NCBI GenBank assembly: GCA_935421215.2
Contig: OW285235.1
Coordinates: 142,403,718 to 142,467,717 of the forward strand
From: Melolontha melolontha
Taxonomy: Eukaryota; Arthropoda; Insecta; Coleoptera; Scarabaeidae
Length of the DNA stretch: 64,000 nt
Reading direction: 5' to 3'
Position 1 is the stretch's first letter. Every line of letters starts with the position of its first letter. The position numbers and the translations under genes were made by a program. This document shows, in pieces, positions 47,280 to 57,690 of this stretch. Below the pieces are notes generated by a model, which was not told the DNA's origin, made no database searches, and saw only the letters and a list, made by a program, of their open reading frames with translations.

Positions 47280-47530
47280 TAATACACTATTTCATGTTAT
47301 TCTTATATTACTTGGTGTTTTGTTGTTGTGGTAACAATTTTCTACGTATTTACCTGCGATTTAGTTAGCTTACTGTCGGCGGTGTTTGTGCTCGCTGTAA
47401 CGGCTCGAAAGTATATACACGATGGCGCCATTATAAACAGCTAACCTCTTAACTGAGCTGGTCTCTCAGCCGAAGATCTCCAGGGCAATCGTGTTATTGG
47501 GGTAAGTTTGTGTATGTAGGCGCCGAACTA
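47280..47530 (+). repeat. Dispersed repeat, second copy of the 15,800-16,090 block
   Basis: acttggtgttttgttgttgt, agcttactgtcggcggtg, cctcttaactgagctggtct, ctcagccgaagatct and gggcaatcgtgttatt match 15,800-16,090. Confidence 0.65.
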
Positions 47531-47621
47531 TTGCTTGAGGGAGCACACAGCAGCGTACATTATTATGGGTGTTATGATCTTTTTATAAATATGTAATTTA
47601 CTATGCTTAGTAAATATCTTG

Positions 47622-48690
47622 TTTAATATCAAATTAAACAATATCATTTACTCTAAATGAAATAGTGCAATTTATATGTTATAATTATCATACCGTATAT
47701 GTTACGTATTATTAATCTAAACAAGATAGTTACGTATTATATATAGCAATAAAATAATTCACATAGGCAAGTCAGGTATTTAATCTAACCTAGATTAGTA
47801 TACTGCTGATGCATAAATAAACATAGGTCAGATATTTAAAATAAACCATTTCAATATTCAATATCGTCATCGCATAAATATGTTGAAGTGCAAGAATTGT
47901 GAGGTCATCAAAATGCATTATAAGCATCTGTATAAACACCGTAATTAAAGTAGATTATATCAGCGATACCACAACAAATATAAATGTCATCGATATTCAA
48001 TTACGCTTAAGTAATGTATGTAAAATTAAAATATTTAGAACTGTTGGAATTAAATTATAAATAGAATTGTATATATACCATAATTTGTGTTAAACAAAGT
48101 AGTAAGGAATGTACTGTTCTTGAATCACCTATTCATAGACCTTCGAGTCTATTCATGGTCCTTCGAGCCGCATGAATAGACTCGAATGTCTATGAATAGG
48201 TGATTAAAGAACAGTACATTCCTTAGTGCTTTATTTAACAAAAATTATGGTATATATACAATTCTATTTACAAGTTAATTCCAACAGTTCTAAACATTTT
48301 AATTTTACATACATACTTATGCGTTGAATATCGATGACATTTAATATTTGTTGTAGTATCGCTGATATAACCTACTTTATTTACAGTGTTTATACAGATG
48401 CTTATAATGCATTTTGATGACCTCACAATTCTTATACTTCATCATATTTATGCGATGACGATATTTAATATTGAACTGGTTTATTTTATATACCTGACCT
48501 GTGTTTATTTATGCATCAGCAGTATACTAATCTAGGTTAGATTAAATACCTGACTTGTCTATGTGAATTATTTTATTGCTAAATATAATACGTGACTATC
48601 TTATTCAGATTAATAATACTAATACTAAATACTAAATTACACTATTTTATTTAGAGCAAATAATGCTGTTTAATCTGAGATTAAACATAG
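47622..48690. mobile_element. Foldback element: two arms of about 530 bp around a 13-nt spacer
   Basis: The left arm (47,622-48,157) and right arm (48,171-48,690) are long inverted repeats. Matching anchors include tgtttaat...attaaac at the ends, ataattcacataggcaagtc with gacttgtctatgtgaattat, and aaggaatgtactgttctt with aagaacagtacattcctt. The spacer 48,158-48,170 is gtccttcgagccg. Arm divergence is low near the centre and higher outward. No ORF is inside. This fits a foldback-type non-autonomous transposon or a large snap-back repeat. Confidence 0.85.
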
Positions 48691-48699
48691 CTTAAATCT

Positions 48700-49980
48700 T
48701 TTGAAGCTTTTTTTGTTAGACTGGAAGGCCTTATTCGCTGATATTATTTTTTGTTTCACTTCATTTATATCACCGGCACTTCATAGCATCATTGTATTTA
48801 TATATTTTCATTGTCTGAACTTATATCTTGCCACTCTAATTCTTCTATTTGCCAAAGTTTTTTCAAGTTTGATTATTTTTGTTTTGCTTTCGTTTGTCAC
48901 TAAACCCATTTTCGTCAATTCTCTTACATTCCAGCATATTTTTGATTATATTTGATCGTTTTGCTACTACAACAATATCATCGGCGTAAGCAAATAATTT
49001 TCGTTCTTAACCCTCTTATATATTTTCTTATCACCTGTTCTATTGTTAGGGTAAAAACTGTGTTTGACAATGAATCTCCTTTATTTATTAGGAAGCTTTC
49101 GATTTCTCCTTTTGGTATTAGCATGCCGATGGCTATTTATTTAGATGTAATTTTAACTAGTCGTCTTAGCTTGTTACGTACCCATAGTTCTTATTGTCTT
49201 TATCTTTTAATTAAGTCGAATGTTTGCTGAAAATCTACGAAAAGCAGTTCCATACCTATTAAAAATTCTCTCACTTTTCCTTAATATGTTTGAATTTATG
49301 GACGATTTGCTACCTATCTTCCAGGGGTTGCGGTTAAGTTTATTAATTAAACGTATTTGAATTAATGTTGACTAAACCTTATACGTAACCTTTAGCAATA
49401 CTATTCCCATGTAATGATTGCATATTTGTTGGTATTCTCCTTTATGTATGATTATAATTTGTCGAGTTTTACAGTTATTATTTATTCTCTCTTTGTTTCA
49501 TATTTTCTTCATAAGTTGGTATATTTTTCACGTCGCTTGTCAGTTCCATATTTGTTTCGTCTTTGCCTGAAGATTTTCCGTTATAGGAATAAAAGTATTA
49601 TTACTTTTTGCCTCTGTCTCGGTTATCTGTTCCTGTTCTTCATCCAAGTCCAGCTCAGTTAATATTTCCTTGAAGTAATTAACCCAAATCTGTTATATTG
49701 GATCTCCTCAACTATTACCTTCTTGCCTTTGCTTTTTATGTGATTTACTCTATTCTTACATGCCTTTTATTGTTCGTTGAAAGAAAGTGTTTGTATTTCT
49801 CTTACTCTCTGCTTTTTCAGTTTTCTATTTTATTATCTATATATATTCTTTTGTTTTCTCTTATAAATTGACTATAGTCGTTATCATTTATCATTTTCTA
49901 TTCCCCCTCTGTCTTCTCTTTTATTTGATTTAATCCATTTTAGCTTGCTTTAACGTTTTTCTATAATTGCTATATAGCCG
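48700..49980 (-). pseudogene. RTE-like LINE reverse transcriptase, heavily decayed
   Basis: Minus-strand pieces give MELLFVDFQQTFDLIKR (motif A, about 49,200-49,250), NKGDSLSNTVFTLTIEQVIR (about 49,030-49,090) and LFAYADDIVVVAKRS (motif C with intact YADD, about 48,950-48,995). The linker piece INYFKEILTELDLDEEQEQI lies at about 49,625-49,680. The order is correct for one RT, but stops and frameshifts are frequent. It resembles the 29.6-32.8-kb LINE but is much older. Short plus-strand ORFs over the same region are shadows of this frame. Confidence 0.72.
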
Positions 49981-50559
49981 AAGCTTTCAATTAATGCTTC
50001 TCATATTATAAATAGCTTTCTATGGATAAGTATTCACATATAAAAGTGATCTTCTGAGCAATGTTTACGTACGTTTTTTATAAATCTGTGAGTCACATCA
50101 ACAAATTTATACAGATATAATTTTATAGTCTAGTAAGCAAAAATCTTGTAATTTTTTCCTTGTTTTCTTTATTAATTAGTACAGAACGAAACAGAAAATT
50201 GTTTTCTTTTTTTAAAGTTTTGCCCTGATATCAGATAAGTTGTTTAATACTGAAGTGGAAAACGCTATAAACATATCAATCTAAACATGTAAACTCCAAT
50301 TGCGAAGAAAAATGAAATAAAAGTAGCAGAAGAAATAAGCAGCAGATTAAATATTAAGCCAGAGTAATGATAGAAAATATAAATAATAGCAACTATTCAT
50401 GCTTTAGCATCCCTCAATAGCTCAAACGCCAATTATAGGGACATTGGCCTGTTAACGCCCCCAAATGCAAAACATACATAAAAAAGTAGCTATAGTATAA
50501 TAATAAAATTTACTCAGTAAGAAACAATGAAATTAGTAAGCATGCATTTTAGAAGAAAG
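49981..50559. other. No gene seen
   Basis: AT-rich, no supported ORF. Confidence 0.35.
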
Positions 50560-51170
50560 AACATTTTCCAAAAAAAATGTTGTATACCAATTAGCGTTCT
50601 TGAACGAACTGCTTTCGTAGGATTTGGAAAGCTTCGAAATACCCAAATGGTGGATTGTTACTTTTAGTATCGTCCAAACAAATTTAAGTTTAGTCACCAG
50701 TAACGATGTTATAAGCTACATTTAAACAACCTCGATTGATTTTATTTTGTATTTCTTTTCTATCTATTAAAAATTGTATGAGAGTCAACGACCGTAAAAT
50801 AATAATAAAGGACCTTCACAAAATTCGTCCCTGAGAATGGTGTGCCCACACCAAAATTCGACAAACAAACTATTAACATTACTCTTGGATGGTGCTTCAT
50901 CCCAAAAATAAATAAATAAACAAAGTCGATCAATACATTGCTTCAGCGTTATACCACATTTTAAATAATAAAAAACAGACCAAAAATTTTCACTCGAAAA
51001 TTTAAATTTTACACCAAGCTACTTCCCTTTAAGTACTGTGTAGACAAAACTAGTTCACATGTAAACTGAAAAATTGGTTATAAATGTCAAACCAATATGA
51101 TTGAAAAACGCTTGCGCCACTTGAACTAGTAGATTCAAGAAATTTTTCTAGCAGCCTTCATATAAATATA
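50560..51170 (-). pseudogene. mariner-type transposase, N-terminal half remnant
   Basis: Pieces in order on the minus strand: APSKSNVNSLFVEFWCG (about 50,850-50,910), HTILRDEFCEGPL (about 50,810-50,850; mariners have LTDEFREGRP), then VAYNIVTGD with the following residues at about 50,690-50,720 (mariners have YNIVTGDESWIY, containing the first catalytic Asp). Spacing and order fit a mariner transposase. Frames shift repeatedly and no second or third Asp was found. Confidence 0.55.
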
Positions 51171-52306
51171 ATGTCTATCATAACTGAGTGCTCCAACGTA
51201 AGGAATAAATGATTTCTAGAGTATGGGTACATCTACATAATTATCCCGTTTATGATGTCTAGCAAGAAGCTTTCCTTTACTTATATTAAAACTGGGATTC
51301 GAAGTATTACTTGTAAATATATAGAATATGAACAGAAATTTTGCGTGGTAAAATAAATACTTAAAGTAACACATAATCAAAAAGAAAGAAAGTACATAAA
51401 TTAATTTATAGAACATAAAATAATATGGGTAGGTGTGTAACAGTATAAAATGAAGTAACCTGTAGTAACTCAAAACTTAGTTAAAGTAACACAAAAAACG
51501 ATAATTCCAATCAAAAGAGTATTAAAAGCTACCACTGGTAAGATAAGCAGGGTGTAAGCGAAATAATGAACGTAAGAAATAAATAGATTATTAAACACTG
51601 CAAACACAAAGTTCAGAAGACAAAATATATACCAAGACCAAAGAATAAAAGTTGAACAAAAAGTAAGTCAATTAGATAATTACTACAGAAGATAAGAAAT
51701 CCAAAATTTTGGCAACCAATGGAAGAGAACACAGATATATAGAGAAAATTTGGTTTAAGACGAACAAATAAGAGAAAGATAAAAATAATTTTTCTACAAA
51801 ATGCAAAATGGAAATATTAGAAACCCGAAGTTATTGACAATACAAATTATTATGAAAGTTTTATCAAGTTAATTGATACTAAAGCTTATGCTACTTCTAT
51901 TAAATTGGAAAGATCACAAATTGAATTTAGGAGATGGTACTGACAGATCACAATTTTAAGTTGGATAGAGGATGGTCTAATCTGTATTTAGAAATAATAT
52001 TGTTAAGAAAATTCTTGCTTATTTTCATAGAATATACGTGTTGAATGTAAGCCTATTTACCCTTTCACATGTTTCCATACATTTAATGGTTGTGCAAAAA
52101 CACTTAAATTCGAATTAAGGTTTATAGAATTTGCATGGCAACTATAATAGATAATTTTGTATTTTCGTGTAAATTTTTACAGAAACTTTGGTTATTAATT
52201 ATCAGTTTTAACACTTACTAAAATGTGGATACCTGATCATGGCCAGAGCTCTAAAAATATATCTTTATTCAGTTAATCACAGTTTATGTATTAACATTAA
52301 AACTAA
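51171..52306. other. No gene seen
   Basis: AT-rich. One 85-codon minus-strand ORF (51,473-51,216) is dominated by Tyr, Phe, Leu and Ile and looks like chance translation of AT-rich DNA. Confidence 0.35.
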
Positions 52307-52650
52307 TTATATAAATATATTTTTAAACAACTTTGGAAACCGAAAACTTTTTAAATATAAGATACACATGCCGTCTACAGTACATGTTAACGGAGTATAG
52401 TCGAAGTTGACGTCATATAACATATTCCACGAGTCGTTCAAGAAACATTCCGCTTCGATAAGTAGGTATGAATATGTTTCCAAGATTACAGTATCGCTAT
52501 CAAGGGAACTATTGCTCTCACAATATACAATATTATGGTTTACGGTGGAGAGAAATAAGAAAGATAAACACAAATTATACGGTTGCAATATTAGTAATAA
52601 TATAGTAACTAGAGCCTCATTCTCTCTTAAGATATATGTATATCACATGT
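52307..52650 (-). CDS. Unassigned open frame, possible exon of a secreted or membrane protein
   Basis: The frame is open for about 113 codons in very AT-rich surroundings. It begins after a TGA near 52,645, with no ATG at its head, so it would need an upstream exon or start. The first part is hydrophobic (ALVTILLLILQPYNLCLSFL), followed by VYCESNSSLDSDTVILETYS, FLNDSWNMLYDVNFDYTPLT and CTVDGMCILYLKSFRFPKLF, with four Cys after the hydrophobic part. The composition is less monotone than other ORFs of the region. I do not recognise a family. It may equally be chance; a plus-strand frame overlaps it. Confidence 0.28.
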
Positions 52651-53239
52651 ATATATGTATTATAAAGTGAATATAAAATGTATTTTGAATTAATTGAGAC
52701 TAGTTCAAATACTTCTATGTCACGTACAAGGTTACAGTATATTTCTCTGTTTTCGTCATTATCAACATAGAAAATTTTATACTATAATGGTGTTTTAAAT
52801 AGAGAGAGAAATGTCTATATTCAAGTTTACAGTAGGAAGATTTTAATGACATTATTTTTGACAATGAATTTACTTAAGCACTTCCAGAATAATTGGCTTA
52901 TTCCGGGAAAGTAAATTAATAAGAATAGTAATATCCTTAAATTGTCCAACAGGTATTATACCTATTTATAGAACCTATTTATAGAACTACAATAAACAAA
53001 ATAAATACAAATTATGTAACGAAAAAAATTTAAATTAATTAAAATGTACTCAATTAAGCTACAAAAATATATCTGTATAGAGTTTGTCTTCATGTTTACA
53101 CATTATTGTCAAGGATGCGCGCTCAAGAATATCCGTCCTTGCTATTGGCAGACGGAAAGTGCGCGCATACCTGACAGAATCCCTCGGGACGTGAAAAGCT
53201 ACTCTTTATAATAAAAATTCACTTTCGATCTTGTCGTGT
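52651..53239. other. No gene seen; hairpin at 53,115-53,168
   Basis: tgcgcgc ... tccgtc ... gacgga ... gcgcgca forms a nested stem at about 53,115-53,168. Otherwise non-coding. Confidence 0.4.
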
Positions 53240-53835
53240 ATTAAATTCGACAGAAATTTCGCACAATGTATATTTCTTCTATCCAAAAGTTACGGCATGT
53301 TGTGTCGCAAAAGTAATTCGTCCTGAAGATGGAAGAATTCCATCAATTTTGTAAGATAGGTACCTCAACAATCTTCTGTGAAGCCAATCCAACATGCAGT
53401 GGGAAGCATAAATCGGATATCATACAATGTAACCATATTCTGGCTTATTCATGACATAGGCAAAATAGAGAGACCTCGGAACATTAGGATCTCGGCAGTA
53501 TTTAGAAACACGCATAGTAAAACGAAAGTATTTGCACGCAGAAGCTGAAGCTAGCTCAGTGTGGTCTAAGCTTAAATCGTCAGTCAAAACTAACTCCCAA
53601 ATCTCTTACTATTATTCAAGTCCTGCTACCAATTGTATACTCTCATAAAACCCAAGTCCTATTCTTTATATAAGTAAAAACACAGCACTTATCCACATTT
53701 AATTTAAGATGAAATACATTGTACCAATTCTTAATTACACCTAGAGGCTTTTGCAATCTTTAAGCGTCATCAATAGTATAGATTTCGATATTTTACATCA
53801 TCCGCAAAAGCCAAAATGCAAATTATTATTGAACT
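53240..53835 (-). pseudogene. Jockey-type LINE RT, palm end to C-terminus remnant
   Basis: Beginning near 53,813 with LAFADDVK (RT motif C), then LKLNVDKCCVFTYIKNRTWV, LVLTDDLSLDHTELASASAC (usually RDLGV...HI), FRFTMRVSKYCRDPNVPRSL and YFAYVMNKPEYGYIV. It ends with LDWLHRRLLRYLSYKIDGI at about 53,330-53,390, the VQRRF-like block of Jockey LINEs. Frames shift several times. The 5' part is absent. Confidence 0.7.
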
Positions 53836-53879
53836 TGAATGTATCATTGAATATTTTATCCATGGCAACTACATATATA

Positions 53880-54034
53880 TATTATACGACATTAATATAC
53901 TGTCATTTATATTTCAAATTTCTTTGAAAAAAGCGTCATATGCCGAAACATGTAAGATTGTTTTAAATATATACATTTTGAAGTAAAACCAGACCTTAAA
54001 TCACCAACTAATTGAATCTACTAATATATATATA
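53880..54034 (+). repeat. Copy of the gccgaaacatgtag repeat family followed by short (TA)n
   Basis: Collinear with 38,330-38,470: atactgtcatttatatt, gccgaaacatgtaagattg, ttttaaatatatacattttg, aagtaaaaccagaccttaaa. It ends at a short TA run (54,022-54,034). Confidence 0.75.
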
Positions 54035-54638
54035 TTGTTATAGGGCTAATTGCACCATTATTCCAGCTAACTGCAAAGGGAAAGACAGAAATTAACATAA
54101 AAATAACACTCAATAGAATAGCTAAATTGGCCGACATAATTTGTAAAATAAGTATCGAAATGTAAATAAATTAATATTACGACAACTTTGTATATTTCAA
54201 ATTAATTTATATTTATTTCAAAATTTACTTTTTATATTTTTATTATCATTTTCGTAATTAAAGTCATTAGCGCGTAATTAACAGATAGCTAATTTATCTA
54301 CATTCAAATTTTGTATCGATACTAATTAGACACGCCCACTTTTTTTAATTTTCAAAACCCGCGAACAGGTTATTTTCATGCCACTCATATAACATAATCC
54401 TACATTGAAAAACCCGTTACAACTATTTGTAAAATATTATATTAATTTTGTTTTCATGTTTAAATTAATATTTCATTTAAATTTAAATTATTATTCATTG
54501 TAATTAAACTAAAATTCGAGGCTATTTACATAATTTTTACAAGGCTTTGAAAGAAATAATTGCTATCGTGCGTCAGTAGTAAAATTTCATAACGATTGCC
54601 AAGAAAAGTGCTACTCCAAAGTTAAAATTTAATAAAAC
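54035..54638. other. No gene seen
   Basis: AT-rich, no supported ORF. Confidence 0.35.
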
Positions 54639-54926
54639 CTAAAATACCTGTAATAGAATCCTAAAATTACGCTGAAACGAAGTATTTATCCTTGGAGCTA
54701 CTTTTGAACCAGATTTGGAGACGATCATATCGAAGATCGGCAAGTGATCGAGCAAAGCATCTTTTGTTGGAACACCGGCCCGAGCAATACCAACGCCGTC
54801 GAACAACGCCAACACCGGCATCGCAGTATCGAAAACACCGTATTTGATCCGTACTTCGACTTTCCTGCGTACGCCGTTTCTATTCAAGATTCCTGCTTGC
54901 ATTCTACGAGAAACAGGTTCAATTAA
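54639..54926 (-). other. GC-richer island with opposing short ORFs, unassigned
   Basis: Minus-strand ORF 54,902-54,639 (87 codons: VEVRIKYGVFDTAMPVLALF, DGVGIARAGVPTKDALLDHL) and plus-strand ORF 54,744-54,926 overlap in a patch markedly richer in G+C than its flanks. It lies about 130 bp upstream of the Penelope remnant and could be its 5' region, but neither translation matches a family I know. Confidence 0.3.
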
Positions 54927-55059
54927 ATCAATTTATTTGGAAAAGTCTTAGAAAACTAATTTTTTTAACAAAACAAAACTTTACGAAAATACAAACTCTT
55001 GATTTTTCTTTTAAATTACATTGCTAACTTACTCAGAATTTGTGAAAAGACATTTATTT

Positions 55060-56110
55060 ATTTATAGAAAACATCATCTGCGGTGTGGAATCAGCTCTAC
55101 AAAAAGTCGAACAGAACAACGCAGAAACAATACGACAGGAAGTAGCTTCTATTATCAGAAAGGCCAAACCACCCCAGAGCAATATAACAAGGGAAGAATA
55201 TGTAGCTCTAAAAGATATTCAAAAAGACAATAACATCATCGTTCTACGCGCTGACAAGTGAAATGCCACCGTCGTTTTAGACAAAATCGCACTACTAGGA
55301 CGCACGGTATATCGAAAACCTACACACACAAATAGATATTTAAAAGCACAATCACACCATCACCAGGAACAACTAAGTTCCGCAACACTAGTTTTGCGAT
55401 CTGAGAGACCAACAGACAAGGAACACATACACGAAGAAAGAAGGAACATAAGAAACGTCCTCATCACGAACGGCTATTCATCAAAAACAATAAATAAAGC
55501 CAGAATTAACGTCAACAGAAAAACAGAAAAACAAGAGTTCGCGTCCAGAGCTTTCCTTCCATATATAAAGGGAGCTACAGACAAAATCAGTAGATTATTA
55601 AAAAGACACAACATCGACAACGTTTTCACAACACACAGAAAAATAGCCGATGAAATAGGTAATGCGAAAGACAGAATGCCTCTAGAAGATCAGGGCATTT
55701 ACGAAATACGCGATAGAATAGCGATAGAAATAGAAAAACGTCCTAAGTGCTTAAATAAACGTGACGACGGCCAGCGCTTGCCGAATACATGGAAACCGCT
55801 CCTAGCTCACCGACATATAAAAATACAACCAAATCCCGACAGATCGCAACCCCTACACAGACACACGGACCGACCAGGGAACTTACAGGCACTCGGAACA
55901 ATTACACGAAGCCGCGCACGCATGACGTCAATAGTTGGATGCCCCCTCCCGACACAGCAGCATATAACAAGAGGTAGTGCTAGGCGCACATCAGGCGATC
56001 TCCAGCTTTAACCAGCGACAGACCGACTAGCTCCTGGAGATGACGGGTGCGATCTCGTTGAAACGTTGAGTAAATAGTCTTTTTCAGGACTGAACTCACA
56101 CGCGGCCAAG
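55060..56110 (+). pseudogene. Penelope-like element with RT core and GIY-YIG centre deleted
   Basis: The plus-strand N-terminal part reads SALQKVEQNNAETIRQEVAS and IIRKAKPPQSNITREEYVAL, then KDNNIIVLRADK, stop, NATVVLDK (55,070-55,290), the usual lead into Penelope RTs. It then jumps to GRTVYRKPTHTNRYLKAQSH (55,300-55,360), so most of the palm is gone. The frame 55,394-56,011 covers the thumb and linker (AFLPYIKGATDKISRLLKRH). It then jumps from GIYEI to RDRIAIEIEKRPKCLNKRDD with GQRLPNTWKP, so the nuclease core between them is missing. The non-coding end has tgcgat...gaaacgttga (56,050-56,070) and runs into (TA)n at 56,131. Confidence 0.8.
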
Positions 56111-56127
56111 AACCCGAGAAACTACAC

Positions 56128-56130
<3 letters not shown>

Positions 56131-56168
<38 letters not shown>
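56131..56168. repeat. (TA)n tract
   Basis: About 38 bases of TA between the Penelope end and the SINE-like copy on the minus strand. Confidence 0.95.
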
Positions 56169-56171
<3 letters not shown>

Positions 56172-56511
56172 CAATTGATAAATTATTGAAGTTTTCGGCT
56201 TTTATATGACATATTTACAAATATCAAATTAGTATGTATGTAATTGCAAAGTAAGTGGGGATGTAAACATTGCGGTCTACAAATTACAAGGCAAATCATA
56301 CGAAATTTTTAATTGAAAAATATTGCCTACGTTGGGAATTTAACCCAAGTCTACAGTTTGCCGGACTGTCGCTTTTCCCACTTAAGCCACGATAGACCTT
56401 GGTTCTAGCTATTTAGAAATGCATTATAAAGTAACAGTGTTAATGAATCAGATGTCAGTTATTGAATGTAGATGTCAAGTTGAAAGCAGAAGTCAGTTTT
56501 GAGTGTTTGAA
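56169..56511 (-). mobile_element. tRNA-headed SINE-like element, copy on minus strand
   Basis: On the minus strand: a short lead with tgacatctg-type repeats (56,511-56,440), a tRNA-like head (56,397-56,324, anticodon-loop sequence CCGGCAA as in the other copy), then a body (tgatttgccttgtaatttgt, aatgtttacatccccactta, atatttgtaaata, ataaaagccgaaaact) ending at the (TA)n at 56,168. It is homologous throughout to 57,690-57,975. The B box here is degraded (gggttaaattccc). Confidence 0.8.
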
Positions 56512-56585
56512 ATTGCTAATAATAATTTATCAATTGTTATATTTAATAAACGGCTAAGAAATTATCTAAACACTATATATACTAA

Positions 56586-56592
<7 letters not shown>

Positions 56593-56646
<54 letters not shown>
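56593..56646. repeat. (TA)n tract
   Basis: About 54 bases of TA repeat. Confidence 0.95.
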
Positions 56647-56653
<7 letters not shown>

Positions 56654-57251
56654 TAATAGACTTTTTATTGGTTTAGCGACCTTTATTGAATTTTGATGTT
56701 TCATTCTACGACGTTTCGACTTTTATTATTATTCAGTCTTTTTCAAGTAACTAGAAACAAGAATTAATACAATGAAAAAGTGAGAACTATGTTTGTCTTT
56801 GTGAGATTGAATTAATAATTAAAATTAAAATTAAAATTAGGTTAACGACTGAATTACCAATTAAATTAACAATTAAAATTAAAATTAGATTAATAATGAG
56901 TAAGGAACAATTAAATTGATTACATCTGTATGAAATGAATTGAAAATTTAAATTGAACTACTATTACAGTAAAGAAAACATTGAATGACAATAAACTCAC
57001 CGTTTTTTTTGGGTTTCAAAAACACTCATTCTGTGCAACATGTGTTATCGGAGCTTATCCGAGACGTTTTTAGGGGAACCGACCGCACTGGTTCTAATAT
57101 TGAGGGTGTCTGTGTCTTATTGTTTAGAGAAGTGTATTTCTGTTCTATTTCGGAATTAGCAAATTGGCCAGGACCGTGTTTAGGGGTATATAGTAAAAGT
57201 ATTTACAATGGGTAATAATAAAGATTTTTTGGTTGTGTTTGTGTGTGTGGG
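56647..57251. other. No gene assigned; GAAACGTCG signature at 56,710-56,718
   Basis: The complement reads cttgaaaaagactgaataat aataaaagtcgaaacgtcgt (56,706-56,745), similar in style to the Penelope terminal motifs. Short (aattaa) repeats follow at 56,810-56,930. A minus-strand segment near 57,050-57,120 (EPVRSVPLKTSRISSDNTC) faintly resembles the Penelope linker, but the evidence is weak. Confidence 0.35.
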
Positions 57252-57396
57252 GGGGTTTGAATTTATTTTATTGTTTATTGAGTGGGTAATAGAGTTTAGA
57301 AACTCCATCAGTTTCGTTTCAACGAAAGAAACGAAATTGATGGACTTTCTAAACTCTATTACCCACTCATTAAACAATAAAATAAATTTAAACCCC
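57252..57396. repeat. 145-bp near-perfect palindrome
   Basis: The left half (ggggtttgaatttattttat, tgtttattgagtgggtaata, gagtttaga) and right half (tctaaactctattacccact, cattaaacaataaaataaat, ttaaacccc) mirror each other around about 57,323, with small mismatches near the centre. It has a gtgtgtgtgggg lead on the left. Confidence 0.85.
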
Positions 57397-57404
57397 AAAT
57401 TCAA

Positions 57405-57690
57405 AGCTCATGTCAGTTTTGATAGCAGATGTCAGTTAGTGAAAGCAAATGTCAGCTCTCAAAATACTGACATGTGCTTTCAATAAGTCACATGTACTTT
57501 CAAAATAGGCATCTGCTGTCTAATCTGACGTTTGCTTTCATAACTGACACCTGCTTTCAAAACAGACATCTGCTTTCAATAACTGACATTTGTTTTCACT
57601 AACTGACATCTGCTATCAAAACTGACATGAGCTTTCAAAACTGACTTCTGCTTTCAACTTGACGACTACATTCAATAACAGACATCTGAT
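57405..57690. repeat. Minisatellite of about 20-bp units (ACTGACATCTGCTTTCAAA)
   Basis: At least ten units of 18-21 bp, consensus actgacatctgctttcaaa, run from about 57,460 to 57,690. Two or three units in inverted orientation (gatgtcagttttgatagca) precede them at 57,405-57,455. Related units border the tRNA head of the SINE copy at 56,440-56,511, so the array seems to have grown from the SINE's leading end. Confidence 0.85.

Noticed and set aside
48701..49662. Three plus-strand hydrophobic ORFs (84, 92 and 82 codons)
   Set aside because: They overlie the minus-strand RT remnant with YADD. Phe/Leu/Ile-rich translation is the shadow of an AT-rich antisense gene.
56985..57215. Penelope linker/endonuclease remnant on the minus strand
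   Set aside because: A short resemblance (PLKTS...TCC) only; no GIY-YIG or KPTHT motif nearby. Left unassigned.
57405..57690. CRISPR-like array
   Set aside because: Units of about 20 bp are contiguous, diverged and without spacers, in a eukaryotic transposon cluster; this is a minisatellite.
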